A stretch of DNA of 64,000 nucleotides from Xestospongia bergquistia (GCA_963965975.1 OZ014411.1:26460249-26524248); one strand, 5' to 3'. Positions 35,869 to 57,626 are shown, counted from the stretch's first letter. Made by a program: numbers and translations. Notes: generated from the sequence alone by a model not told the origin.

Positions 35869-36639
35869 GTATTTTTCGTTATTCCTGGCATTTTTACATA
35901 GCTACATATACTATATTATAATAATTTTGTTTGCAATAAACTTTATTACTTCTCTTTGATATTGATTACATTATAATTTCTGTCTTTTAAAAGATATTCA
36001 CTATCTTAATTTTTATACTATTGTAGTTATTCTAAATAATAGTTTATTTGCTATTTGACAATTTTTATTTAGCATTTATTTTTGAAAACAAGTATTAATT
36101 ATATTTGAGATCTTATCCAGTATACTACAGCTGTATACATAAATAACCAAAGCCATGGACATGCATGTGCTATGTCATACTTAAAAGAACATAATATAAA
36201 GTGTTAGTGTCACAGTTTATATATATATATATATATAGGCTATATGTCTGTCATTGTAAGTATGTTATAAGACAACAGAGACAACAAAATGATTTCATAA
36301 TTCACTACATGTATATATGACACCATTAGCTGGTTATTGCTAATGTACATGGCACTACCTAATTATAAACAGACAAACGTTTTTCTTTCTCCTCCAAGTT
36401 CTACTTGATCAATTTATGACATGCACTAACACATGATAACCACATAGACATACATTATATGTACAATTGATATCTTATTATTTGATATTGCTGCTATATA
36501 TACTCTTTGACTTAAGTTATGGTGTACATATACATCTATATATATGTGTGTGTGTGTGTTATATAGTAGATGAAATAACTAGTTACATCTACAATAAGAC
36601 ACACAATATGTACATAAATAATGAAAGCATGCATCAAAT
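35869..36639. other. 3' flank of terminal exon 1
   Basis: AATAAA-type signals lie at 35934-35940, 67 bp after the stop, suitable for polyadenylation. A (TA)n tract is at 36218-36236 and a short (GT)n at 36545-36559. No gene was seen. Confidence 0.5.
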
Positions 36640-38240
36640 ACAAGTACATTATACATATTATACATGTATATTATACGCATTATACATGTACATTATACAC
36701 ATTATACATGTACATTATACACATTATACATGTACATTATACATATTATACAAGTACATTATACATATTATACATGCACATTATACATGTACATTATACA
36801 TACTATACATGTACATTATACATATTATACATGTATATTATACACATTATACATGTACATTATACACATTATACATGTACATTATACATATTATACATGT
36901 ATATTATACACATTATACATGTATATTATACACATTATACACGTACATGATACACATTATACATGTACATTATACACATTATACACGTACATGATACACA
37001 TTATACATGTACATTATACACATTATACACGTACATGATACACATTATACATGTACATTATACATATTATACACGTACATTATACACATTATACATGTAC
37101 ATTATACATATTATACAAGTACATTATACATATTATACATGTACATTATACATACTATACATGTACATTATACACATTATACATGTACATTATACATATT
37201 ATACACGTACATGATACACATTATACATGTACATTATACATATTATACATGTACATTATACACATTATACATGTACATTATACATATTATACAAGTACAT
37301 TATACATATTATACATGTACATTATACATATTATACATGTACATTATACACATTATACATGTACATTATACATATTATACAAGTACATTATACATATTAT
37401 ACATGTACATTATACATATTATACATGTACATTATACACATTATACATGTACATTATACATATTATACATGTATATTATACACATTATACATGTACATTA
37501 TACACATTATACACGTACATGATACACATTATACATGTACATTATACATATTATACATGTACATTATACATATTATACATGTATATTATACACATTATAC
37601 ACATACATGATACACATTATACATGTACATTGTACACATTATACATGTATATTATACACATTATACATGTACATTATACATATTATACAAGTACATTATA
37701 CATATTATACATGCACATTATACATGTACATTATACATACTATACATGTACATTATACATATTATACATGTATATTATACACATTATACATGTACATTAT
37801 ACACATTATACATGTACATTATACATATTATACATGTATATTATACACATTATACATGTATATTATACACATTATACATGTACATTATACACATTATACA
37901 CGTACATGATACACATTATACATGTACATTATACATATTATACATGTACATTATACACATTATACATGTACATTATACATATTATACAAGTACATTATAC
38001 ACATTATACATGTACATTATACATATTATACATGTATATTATACACATTATACATGTACATTATACACATTATACACGTACATGATACACATTATACATG
38101 TACATTATACATATTATACATGTACATTATACATATTATACATGTATATTATACACATTATACACATACATGATACACATTATACATGTACATTGTACAC
38201 ATTATACATGTATATTATACACATTATACACATTATATAT
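36640..38240. repeat. 22-bp satellite array of about 1.6 kb
   Basis: About 73 tandem units of TACATTATACAYATTATACATG with variants (ACG for ATG, GATAC for TTATAC). The unit has no stop codon in any plus-strand frame and its length is 1 modulo 3. Long open frames therefore appear in all three frames and are meaningless. Variant order repeats over a longer distance: the block at 37599-37660 recurs at 38162-38223, about 563 bp away. This indicates higher-order duplication. Confidence 0.97.
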
Positions 38241-38930
38241 GTACATTGTACATTATGTACAAATGAATATGTATTACTTTCATGTACATACCCACTATTG
38301 CTTTATGTTACTTTGAAAAATTAAAATCACAAATCCTTTATTTTTTTCTTCCAATTATACTCATTATACTATTGTCATAGTGATAAACTGATTGATTAAT
38401 ATTAAGACAGAAGTGATTACATACCAAAGCAATTATAACATGTCTTGATCTTATACATGTGTTCAAATTAATTCTTAGCTCTCTGAATTAAAAGAGTAAC
38501 TAGTAAATTAAAGAATTAAACCTGTTAATAATATCTAACATCACTAGCTGTAATTTATATGTGTTAGGAGCCCAGTATTGTGGGAACATATTATGTTTTG
38601 GTTTTGTATATTGACTGTATATGACATGAATCTCAGGTGTTAAAGTTGATATTTCTAGTGAGTCCGTAGGTGTCTCATTGATTGATATACTCTTGTACTG
38701 AAGGTATTTAAAAGTTGTGCACTTTCAACAAACATTGTACGTCTGTCACTTTATCATTGTAACTGTTTGAACTATAGTGATAATAAGATCCAGTCATCTG
38801 TGGAGTTAGGATCTTCCAAAATGTTAACTTTCACTATGTCAACTATGAAGACAATCACTTATACTATAAAGGGATATAGTTTGTTACATTACAATAGTAT
38901 ATATAATAATACAAAGTCCAACAATATATA
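38241..38930. other. Unassigned stretch
   Basis: AT-rich; nothing recognised. Confidence 0.5.
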
Positions 38931-38934
38931 ATAT

Positions 38935-39115
38935 CCTTTAGAGCATCAATGTAAATATATAGAACACTTTCAACTTTCTCCCTGGCTCTCTTCTTCATCT
39001 TAGCTACCGTCTTTTCTACTTTGTTTAAAGCAGAATTTGGAGTGTGATTGTGATCTCCTCTGACATTTTTGACAACATCATCCTCTATTGTGGTCTTAGC
39101 TGGCCATGGGCACAA
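38935..39115 (-). mobile_element. FLYWCH/MULE-type remnant
   Basis: The minus-strand frame encodes VRGDHNHTPNSALNKVEKTV followed by AKMKKRAREKVESV. This resembles the segment just after the FLYWCH zinc finger in animal MULE transposases, which carries the zinc-binding GxHNH. It is a single short fragment that degenerates into AT-rich sequence on both sides. Confidence 0.6.
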
Positions 39116-39993
39116 TCAAGCAGAACATCTCCAAATTATTTGTCATCCTTTCTCTTTCTAATAATGAAATATCATCTATATCTTCCAATAAGAAATGTTC
39201 TTTGTGTGTAGTAAAAAAGTTTCCATTCCATCATAAATCAAGTAAACATGGCTAAAACTGTTAAACTGTTGCTTTTATATAACTGAACTGTCTGACTTGA
39301 TAAACTTAGTTTGTGCAGTTACTTGTTGTATTACCAAAAACCATTAAAGACCATAATGGTATAATGCTAGATTAAAATTTATAGGAGCTGTTGTTATGTC
39401 AATTACTAGATGTAGCACCAATTTATTATCTAAAAGCTAATTCTAATTCTGGGAAGTGAATACTTGAAATATAATTTAGTACATATTAGATATTAATATT
39501 AATATCAGGAGTAGGTCTCTATAATAATAGTATCATAATTAATGTTAATTGATACATTTACTTTAGTTCTTCTTCCAGCTAAACTCATCATGTGACAACA
39601 TTTCCATATAAGGTACTTAAAGCAGTTTGCTACCTGTTAGTAGAAGACCAATGCCAATGTTCCACGCAAGACGAAAACCTTGAATGATCTGGTCATAACT
39701 ACCAGCTTGACAACTAAACCTGTTGTCATGGTAACAGCCAATTCTCGTTACAAATCTGCCTTACTTTGCATAGCAAGTTAAATATTTTAATGCAGTTTGT
39801 AATTGAACATCACTCTGTGTTATTCAATATTATCACATAATGATATATAAAATGATGTTTATAATGACATATTAATTAATACATTGAACATACTTATACA
39901 CTAGCTGGTGACATCACTCTGTGTAATACTTTTGCATTCTTAATAGTTCTCTCTTTAAACTATTACTTTACTTGTGACTCTTACATTTTATAG
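39116..39993. other. Stretch before terminal exon 2
   Basis: No ankyrin or GTPase exon is found here. This supports an alternative terminal exon rather than a separate complete gene. Confidence 0.5.
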
Positions 39994-40367
39994 ATATATC
40001 TCCTTTATTGAAGAAAGAACCCAATCTAAGGGATCTCCTAAGTCTTTTAGCTGACATTGAGTATGAATGGCAGAAGATTGGTCTCGCTCTGGAAGTAGAA
40101 GAAAGAGTTTTGGCAAAATGTACTAGAAGCAATGAAGATGACAGTGACAAGCTCTATAAAGTGATTAAAAATTGGACCACTACTATGACTACAGACATTA
40201 CCTGGGATACCATTATTGCTGCTTTGGAAGGTCCTATTGTCAAGCACAAAGCAACAGCAGCTAAGATACGAATGTTTTTAGCAAAACCTGAGGTGTTTTT
40301 GAAATACAACTGCAAGAAAGATTTTATCACCAAAACCACTTCTTCCAATAAATGTAATCTTTTGTAA
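39994..40367 (+). CDS. Terminal exon 2 (candidate alternative): Death domain with CaaX box
   Basis: Acceptor TTTTATAG ends at 39993. The first two bases complete an Asp codon exactly as in exon 35276-35868, so the GTPase exon could splice to either. It encodes the same Death-fold domain (LRDLLSLLADIEYEWQKIGL; KVIKNWTTTM; ITWDTIIAALEGP) but lacks the acidic repeats. It stops after SNKCNLL, again a CaaX box with Leu last. Identity to the first exon is high over the domain. No separate upstream exons were found between the two. It may be an alternative 3' end, or a leftover of a partial gene duplication. Confidence 0.68.
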
Positions 40368-41322
40368 GATGTTTTGTTTTGCTTTTCTGTCAACTTTTAA
40401 CAAGTATCTTGATCTCTAAAAAACAATGTCTACAATTGTACTACAGAACATCATAATGATTTGATTTAGTGCAGTACATACCTTTTATTGTGTGCATACA
40501 TTGAGATCAGTTGCTTTATATTAGCTGTGTGATATTAATATTTTATTGTAAGCTATTATTGTTACATATCAGTAGAATCCAATTAAAACCCTAAAACATA
40601 ATGAATTAATTTACATGATCAATAGTAATCATGACTAGACTAAATCTTAAAGTGTTATATTAAAGTAGTTACTATATGTAGATATGTTATGAGCTATGTA
40701 TACAACATGTAGACTGTACTATGTATCAGATACTCAAAACATTGGTCATTGATTACTACAAAGTAATATAGGAATCTCAATATATTATGTGCTATTCCTG
40801 TTCTTTTCAGTATTGTCAAAAAATGGACTTTATTACTTGTATCCTACAGAAGTCGAGGACAGACATTCCGATTTCTATTTCCTTGCGCACCCTTCGTCAA
40901 AATAAATCATTGACAATTTAAAATTATTCTTTGGTTTCCGTATAAATAGAGAGCACTTCCGTCTTAGATAATATATGCAGAACGTTCAAATAAATTGTAT
41001 TCCTATTTCTTCATATGTATTCATCAGATGTCTTGTTAGTATGATTGGAATCATACTAACACAATAGAGAAAGGGACTGGCTATCTAACAAAGTGTATCA
41101 TCATGAACAAGTTAAAAAAAGAACTTTAATTGTATAAACAACATAGTTGAAGATAGCCTCACATTCCTGGGCCTAACTTTAAGAGAGCGTAGACACGCAC
41201 TCAAATTATGAATAATACAGTTAATTGTTAGCCCTTTTAATATGTAAATATCAAATATTTTAGTTACTTCCATGAGTCAAGTACTTTATCAAGATTATCT
41301 AAGAATCAGAGGTAGCAATTGA
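40368..41322. other. Convergent intergenic region
   Basis: Lies between the Death exon and the VPS18 stop. Near 40855-40975 a less AT-rich patch ends in TATAAATAGAGAGCACTTCC, which resembles a TATA promoter reading right, but no gene was found after it. Confidence 0.4.
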
Positions 41323-49978
<8,656 letters not shown>

Positions 49979-50245
49979 GTTCCTAAGTTCTACAATAGAT
50001 GGTTCCACCCCCAACGGGCACCAGCAAGTAGCTACGCCCACAAATTATGCACGTGGGTTTTATGGGTGTGGTGGTAAACCCACGAGAATCCTGAAGTCCT
50101 GCAAGCTTCACTTCACTAGTATTATTTGTTTGTGGTTACTGTGGTATCTCAGAAGAACTAAACTAAGAGTACTTCTTCCAAACGTTACTAGTTGTGATAC
50201 AATTTTATACTACAATATACTGATGACAATACCATCGTGTGTACA
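49979..50245. promoter_or_regulatory. Bidirectional promoter between VPS18 and the ABCB8-like gene
   Basis: The two start codons are only 267 bp apart and face away from each other. The region is richer in GC than its surroundings and contains a CACGTG E-box at 50050-50055 and several GGGTGTGG/CCACCCCC-like boxes. It would have to hold both core promoters and both 5' leaders. No TATA box was seen. Confidence 0.65.
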
Positions 50246-53200
50246 ATGACCTCATTAATTCTTAAAGAGATAGTAAAAATGAGAACTTACTTTAAACTGG
50301 GAGGAGTTTATTCTTTGAAGTATTCATCTACAGTTATGTCATGGAGAAGTGTATCAAAGTCATATATAGCTAGAATTGTATCTAACAACACAGCTCATTT
50401 CACTATAATGAAATATAGCCACTCTTTCATTTTTAAATCTGGGACTTTTAGACAAATACTTCGACCGTCTTTATTTGCTGTACCCTTTGGTATTGCAGTT
50501 GGTCGTCATGGTAACTATATTGCAAAATGTCGTATAAAGAGTACTCAATCATCTCGACTTAGTCCAATCAGATCATCACAGGAGTCATATGATACAGTTA
50601 ATTTTAACTGGAGTCTATTATGGGAGATTATAGCACCTGATATTATTATATTAATACTGGCAGCTGCTGTAAGTTATAACTATATGTTATATTCTGTTAT
50701 AATATATTAATATTCTGTTTTATTTTATTATATAAAGTATTATATTATTATATGTACATATTAATATTATCAAAGTATTTTAATTGATTTATTATAATTA
50801 CATGTACTTGTAATCAATGTTATATTGTATATAGTTGAAGTAATTAATATTTAACTATAATCTCTAAACTTAATATTCATAATTAATATTAACTAATCAA
50901 AATTAATTATACATTTTCTCTTATAATTATAGAGTGCTGTTGTGGTAGCATTCCTTAATGTACAACTACCTCTTACATTAGGACAATTAATAAATGTTGT
51001 CTCATCTTTACAACCTGGTAAAGAGGTTCAACAGTATCTAGAAGAACTAGTTCAACCAGGACTAAAATTAGCAGGTTACTAGTTATAAATATTATGTATT
51101 ATTAAAAATGTTAATAAACAATTTATCACCTTCTAAAACTACTCACAGTATAACATTTTATATACATCTCATAGTGAGTACATGTACATGTATGTGTGTG
51201 TACATGTACTATGATCACATAGTAAGTACATGTACATATACATGTACATGTATATGACATATATGTACATGTACTGGTAGTTATTACTATTAAGTTAGAA
51301 GGTCATAGTTAATAATCACTTTTACTATATTCCAAATCAAATGGTCCAATCAAATTTAAGTATTCAAATATTTCTCTACATATGATGTACTAACATGTAC
51401 ATGTATAAGTATGACATTAGACTTCTTTCCACTTAATGGTGTAGTCTGTGGTCAATACTATATACAATGTACATTATCTATAATATTAATGATTATATCA
51501 CTACTATTAGTTCATATTATTAATTCCTCCTTATAATAAACTACAATATATTATTATTATTGCAAGTTTATTAGTATATTATATTATATTTTACTTTTTA
51601 TGTATTTATTGCCTTCAAAGTATTTTTATATTTAGTTATATTACCTTATTATCTGTTGTGGGTGAAAACTGTGCTATTAGAATGAGGACACGCCTCTTTC
51701 AATGTCTTCTTGAACAAGACATTAGTTTCTTTGATAAACACAAAACTGGAGAGTTAGTTAACAGGTAAGTAGGTAATTATTAAGATATACATTATAATAG
51801 ATATAATAAACATTGTACTATATAGCAGAAATTTTCTGGTTAGAAGTATTTTGATAAGGACTAATTTATGAATTTGACATGTTTGCAAATTTTACTGTGA
51901 CTATCATTAATTATTTAAATATAATTTCTATATAATCTTATATTCCAGATATATATTATATTATTATAATGATTTAATAAATATAATAATTTATATTATA
52001 GGTATGGTATTACTAGTTATTACACATGGTGGTCTATTATTAGCAACCAATCAAATCACTCCTGGTGCTCTAATGTCTTTTCTTGTTACAACTCAGACTA
52101 TTCAAAGAAGTTTAGCTAACTTATCAGTTTTATTTGGACAAATAGTTCGTGGAATGACAGCTGGTAGTCGTGTCTTTGAGGTAAGTACAGTACATGTACA
52201 TGTTTAATACTTCATACATAATAAATAAAGTCTATTTACAATGTATTTTATCATGAACATAAATATTATATATTACTATGTTCATTATTGTCTTACTTTC
52301 TTTCTCCTCTATATTAACTATAGTATATTCAGTTAGTACATAATATACCAGTATCTGATGGAGATGTTATACCATCTAATGAACTTATTGGTAAAGTTGA
52401 GTTTAGAAATATCACCTTTTCATATCCATCTAGACCAGATCAGGTAATACTACATATCATAATGATACATGTACATGTAATGGTCACATGTAGTAATGTA
52501 ATTACATGTACATGTAAAGAAATAGTTTATAATTATTTATATATTCTTGTTTAATATTAATGTAGGTAGTACTTAATGATTTTAGTCTTAATTTACCACC
52601 TGGTCAAGTCACAGCTCTTTGTGGTCTCTCAGGAGCTGGTCAGTTATTAATAAACTCATATAATTAATATTACTAAATATCAATTTATTTTAAAGTAGTA
52701 CTTTACACTTTTCTACATTGTTATAATGTACATATAATACATTATATTATATTAATATACTTAATAATTATATATAGTAAAGATATGTTATAATAATAAG
52801 TTATAATACATTATGTTATATTATTTTAGGGAAATCAACAGTTGCTGCTCTTTTAGAAAGATTCTATGATCCTGATATTGGTAGTATCTATATTGATGGA
52901 TGGTAAACTAATTAATATAATAGTTATTACATTATTAATATAACTAGTGTTATTAAAATGATCATTATACATTAACTATATAATATACAATTATACTATA
53001 TATTAAATATAATTATATATGTATTTTGACTTTATATAGTGACCTTTGTACTCTTGATCCTTGTTGGATTAGAGGATCTGTTATTGGATATATAAATCAA
53101 GAACCAGTTCTATTTGCTACTAGTATTATGGAAAATATACGTTATGGTCGACCATCTGCCTCAGATGAAGAGGTAAGTTAGTACATGTATATAATAACTT

Positions 53201-54469
53201 ATAGTATTAATAAATTTGTTATATTATCAGTCTATAATGACAAAAGAAGGGTAAGAGAGGAGCATGACACTCCAATGAAAATAACATGACTGGTCTCCTT
53301 TTCTTATAGTAGACACTTTATTATTTTTGCATAATACTTTACTTTGTCATTAATAAGATACATAAAGTATGAACTAAATACTTCAGGGTTTATAAACATC
53401 TTTACTTTATCATTAGATAGAGATCTCATGCTTTTTTATTAATATTAATGAAAATTATTTATAAATTGTCTAAATGATATTTAACTTAGGTTTATGAAGC
53501 TGCTAAGTTAGCCAATGCTGATAACTTTATATGTGAATTTCCTGCTGGATATAAGACTATAGTTGGTGAGAGAGGAGTCACATTATCTGGTGGACAAAAA
53601 CAAAGGTATCTATTAATATATCATAAATTATTACATCTGTTATTACAATAAAATAAAATATATTAATTTAATTTAAGTTAATAATAGACATTTATTGTTA
53701 TTTATTAAATCTTTCATTTTATTCTCTTTTTTTAGAGTTGCTATAGCTAGAGCATTATTAAAAGATCCTTCAATATTAATATTAGATGAAGCTACTAGTG
53801 CACTTGATACACAGTCTGAGAAAATGGTACAAGAAGCATTAGATCAAGTATCACATGGTCAGTAACTATATGTACATAATATAAGAATATATACTATAAC
53901 AACTAATGGATGTACATATGTAATAGAGATATTATGACCATAGTTGTGTTGATAGTTTATAATATATACTAAATATTAAGTTATAATATAATAGAAACAA
54001 CCAAAGATAGAACTCTGTTTACTATACATATTGTGGTATTATATAATAATCAAGTCCTTAAGATTTGATCATTTGAGTATATTAGGATGATTTTTACAAT
54101 AACAGTCTTGTTGAATTATTCTTTATAAAGTAATATTTTAATTGTCATTCTTGTTGTCTATATTGTAGGTCGTACTGTTCTTGTTATTGCTCATAGACTT
54201 AGTACAATTCAAGATGCTGATAACATAGCTGTTATACATGAAGGGAAACTAAAAGAGGTCAATTAGTAACACTATACTATTGATATAAACTTATCAATTA
54301 AAACATTATCTTACAATAATTAACACTAACAACCATTCCTGTTTTTATATTGTTTCTCTATTCATGATATCTTTTCTCTTACCTTTAGACTGGTACTCAT
54401 TCTACATTATTAAATAAAAGAGGTCTTTATTATGAACTAGTTAGAAGACAAACTCTTATAGATAATTAA
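50246..54469 (+). CDS. ABCB8: Mitochondrial ABCB8-like half ABC transporter, with missing membrane exons
   Basis: Exons: 50246-50668, 50933-51074, 51636-51764, 52002-52180, 52324-52443, 52566-52638, 52830-52902, 53040-53172, 53490-53605, 53736-53857, 54169-54257 and 54389-54469. The N-terminus is basic and Ser-rich, as for a mitochondrial presequence, followed by a first membrane helix. ATP-binding motifs are complete: Walker A (GLSGAGKST, split by an intron), Q-loop YINQEPVLF, signature LSGGQKQR, Walker [13 protein letters not shown], and H-loop VIAHRLST. The membrane part has GERCAI-like [25 protein letters not shown] and [18 protein letters not shown], typical of ABCB8. About 110 residues expected between 51764 and 52002 are absent, and the phases there (2 versus 1) do not match. 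The junction 51074/51636 also fails. The gene is either incomplete in the assembly or damaged. An alternative start is the Met at 50279. Confidence 0.85.
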
Positions 54470-54991
54470 TAACATAGTATATTATGGAGTATAGTTTTAT
54501 TATTATTTGGAAGTTTTGATCAGTAACAAATAATCATAATTTTTTGTATTAGTACAAGTTATGTCAACTATAATAGTACATTGAGTACTATTTGATTTCC
54601 CAACCAGACATACCCTTTTCTATAGAAAAGTCTCTGCAAGCAACTGTACTTTATATTATAATTTGTCAGTTACATTCAAGACATACTTATATCAACACTA
54701 TAGTGGTTTACTATAATGTATCACCTTGTTATAAAACTTGTCCACTTAAACTAAGTACCTGCCCCTTCAAATGTTGTGATAGTTAAGAGCATCAATTAAT
54801 ATTGTATACAAACAGTTCTTTGAATGAGAAGTCTCGCTCCATCTCTTTCTTGTTTTAGCATCTTTAATTATTAGTTATATTCATATAATAATTTTTAATA
54901 TTATTTTAATTAACATAGATAACAATCAATAACAATCTAAACAGATAATATACATTAATATATTATAGTGTTGTAAATAAAGTAACAAAAA
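54470..54991. other. Tail-to-tail intergenic region
   Basis: Separates the stops of the transporter and the Death-like gene. AT-rich; no gene seen. Confidence 0.5.
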
Positions 54992-56342
54992 TCATAGTTT
55001 GTATGTAAATTTAGCAGATCCTACTTCTAATATAACTTCATTAATTTTAGCATCTTTTAAGGAAGTAGGAAATGGCTCAAGAGCTTGACGAACAGTAGTC
55101 ATACAAGTTTGTGGTAACTGGAAATACAATGATACTGGATTAGTAGACCATCCCATAAATTGGATAATATATGGGAAACTATCAAAACAAAACAATGACT
55201 TCAAGGTTGTCTTAATATCAGTCACAACAGCAAATGTGAGACCAGAGAAACCAGGTTGAAAAACACATCGAACAAGAAAAAGGCTACGAATTCTTTTAAT
55301 CTTTCGTAGAAATGGTTTGCCCAATGTTCTCTTGTCATAGTATCTATCGATAGCTGATCTGACTGGCTCAATTTTATCTAACACTTTCAACAAGTGTACT
55401 AGAAAGTCTATATCATAACTTGAAATATAACTGTGAAGGATAAGAGATACAAAAATACCATCTACTGTGGTATTAGAGCGAATGATATCGGGACCAATCA
55501 ATGTAGAGCCATCAGGACAATATAGACTATGTATGATGAAGCTAAGTGTGTAGTTAGAACATCCATCATTGAACATATCAAGAACTTCAGTAAGTAGATA
55601 TCCAAATGGTTCGTGGTCAGTTCCTGGAGCTCCAAAAGCATGTTGAACATCTTCACTAGTAATGATACGTGGATCAACTATAATAATAAAACAAGTTTGT
55701 ACTTGTTAATTACTTTATTGTATAATTTTATAATTATATAGGTGTCCTCTAAATGATAATTATTATGAGACTAATGAAAAGTTACCTAAATAGAACAGAT
55801 AAAACTAGTCATTGTATTGATAAAGGAACACCAATATTGAGTAGATTATATTAAAGTGTAATATGTTTACTCTCTACTTCATCATGGATATATGACAATC
55901 CAGACTTAAGACTATAATTTGATATATATAAATTAATAGTATTAGTCTGACCTGTGGGGCGTGGTCTTTGATTAGAGGGTGGATTTACATAATACTTTTC
56001 AATACGATCTGCTAACTCTGTTTCCATTACGATATATCGAAGAACATATACTAAAGCTGACCATGAAGGAGGAGGGTCTCTTGTCTCTAACCAAAGACGC
56101 ATGGCTTCCACAACACCTATTTTAGGATCCTTACTGTATTTCTCACGTACTTTAATCAGTGCATTACAATCTACATTGAGAGCTTCAAAACACTCAAACC
56201 AGACACCTTGAAGTGGTTCTCTTAATTCTAAAAATAAAAGTTCAAATGTGATAGGTCTGGGAATAAATACAGCACCTGTTATGATTGAACAAAGAGTGAA
56301 ATCATTGAAATAAAGAGGAATCTTCTTACCTTGAGGATCCAT
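54992..56342 (-). CDS. Two-exon protein with an N-terminal Death-like domain
   Basis: Exon 1 is 55952-56342 (ATG at 56342) and ends CAG with donor GTCAGA. Exon 2 is 54992-55677 (acceptor ATTATAG). They join in phase to give a Val codon. The N-terminal region (GVWFECFEALNVDCNAL; EAMRLWLETRDPPPSWSALV; ELADRIEKYY) has the Trp and Leu spacing of a Death domain. Exon 2, about 228 residues, is not recognised. It is mixed alpha/beta in composition, with no signal peptide, membrane helix or catalytic motif that I can name (FGYLLTEVLDMFNDG; LVRCVFQPGFSGLTFAVVTD). An internal 102-nt stretch of exon 1 (56228-56329) has perfect intron borders and is divisible by three, so a shorter form is possible. Probably a signalling adaptor, which is an inference. 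Confidence 0.7.
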
Positions 56343-57587
56343 TGATTCTAGATCATGTAGGTGTGTTCTTTAATAGACTGTATTACCACACTGATATTAT
56401 ACTTAATTAATGAATGTCTTTGTTAGTTGTGAGGGTGGGGCTAAAATTCAGTGGGCGTGAACAGTAACAGTTCTCTGAGCAGTGCAAAGACGCAAGCTGC
56501 CTTTCATAGCTTTAGTTGATCGCTTGACGTAAACAGTACAGTTGTGAAACGAGAGGAATACACAGTGTAATATCTACAGTTTACTAGCACAGTTTGTACA
56601 GATGCGAGCAGCCATTGTAGTCAATTACAAGAGAGTTCATAGTGAGTTCATTATTCTCATTAATATAATTATAATTCTATTGTATTAATAAACTGAAATA
56701 TTATATTTTGTAATCAGGTAAGTTCTATACATCAACTAAACTCAGTTTAATAATAGGACTTCCTATATATCACAGTATAAGGTAGTCTAACTGGTTATAT
56801 CCTTGATTTACTGTGTTAATATGTTAATATAACTAGTGTTATCATATATAGTAGTAGAACAGTCATTTGTTAGTTATTGAAGACAGATAAATCATAGAGG
56901 TCTTGTACCAATATTTATTATGACACACCCACATTTACCATGTTAGAAGTATTCTTGTCCTCATCACCTCATTTACTTACATTAATATCAGCTATTAATG
57001 TTAATACAGTATATGTCATAGATATAATAATAATATTAGATATATCTATTATTGTTAATATAAATAACATTATACTAATCTAACATTGATATCCCTTCAC
57101 TTAGAGAGGAAGGGTCTGTGACAAGTATGTACAAGACTTATGAATACAGATAGAGATAGAGCACATATTAAGGGTTAAAAATACAAAATAGCAGTTACTT
57201 GTTGTAGTGATGATCTTTAAAATAGAATTACAGACCAACTAGTGCTACCTTATGTCATATATTGCTTTAGGACAGAGTTTTGAGTAGTCTTAAGGAGCCT
57301 ACAACAATTTTACAGGGCAATATAATTCCTATATGTACTTGTCCCTAGATGATTCCTCTGTAAGAGAAAGGACATCAGTACCAAACTAACATTATACTAA
57401 TTATAACTAGTACATTAGATATAATAATAGTTATTATAATTGTATAATAACTATTATTATATTAAATATATTTATATTATGTTAATAAGTACCATTGAGT
57501 CACTATTACTGTATAATAGTAATAGAGTAATAGTTGACATAGTTAGTATATTATCACTTTACTATAATATTATTACCTTATCTACAG
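56343..57587 (+). promoter_or_regulatory. Divergent promoter region and possible 5' UTR exon
   Basis: The segment 56430-56640 is less AT-rich and lies between two divergent genes. A candidate non-coding first exon of the plus-strand ankyrin gene ends at 56639 before GTGAGT. Its short ATG frame does not join the next exon without a stop. A CGCTTGACGTAAAC string (56521-56534) has a TGACGT box. The remainder to 57587 is intron-like AT-rich sequence. Confidence 0.45.
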
Positions 57588-57626
57588 ATAATACATTATA
57601 GTAACATGTCCTCAAAAGACAGACTA
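57588..57626 (+). CDS. First coding exon of a second ankyrin gene
   Basis: Acceptor ATCTACAG ends at 57587. The exon holds an 18-nt leader, then ATG (57606) and codons for MSSKDRL, then donor GTAAGT. It is phase 0 and continues into the ankyrin exon at 60272 with no frame break. The start is chosen because the leader contains an in-frame stop just before the ATG. Confidence 0.6.

Noticed and set aside
36467-38324. Many long open frames with an 11- or 22-residue periodic Tyr/His/Ile/Thr-rich protein
   Set aside because: They are translations of the 22-bp satellite, which has no stop codon in any plus-strand frame. There is no start context, and the frames overlap each other.
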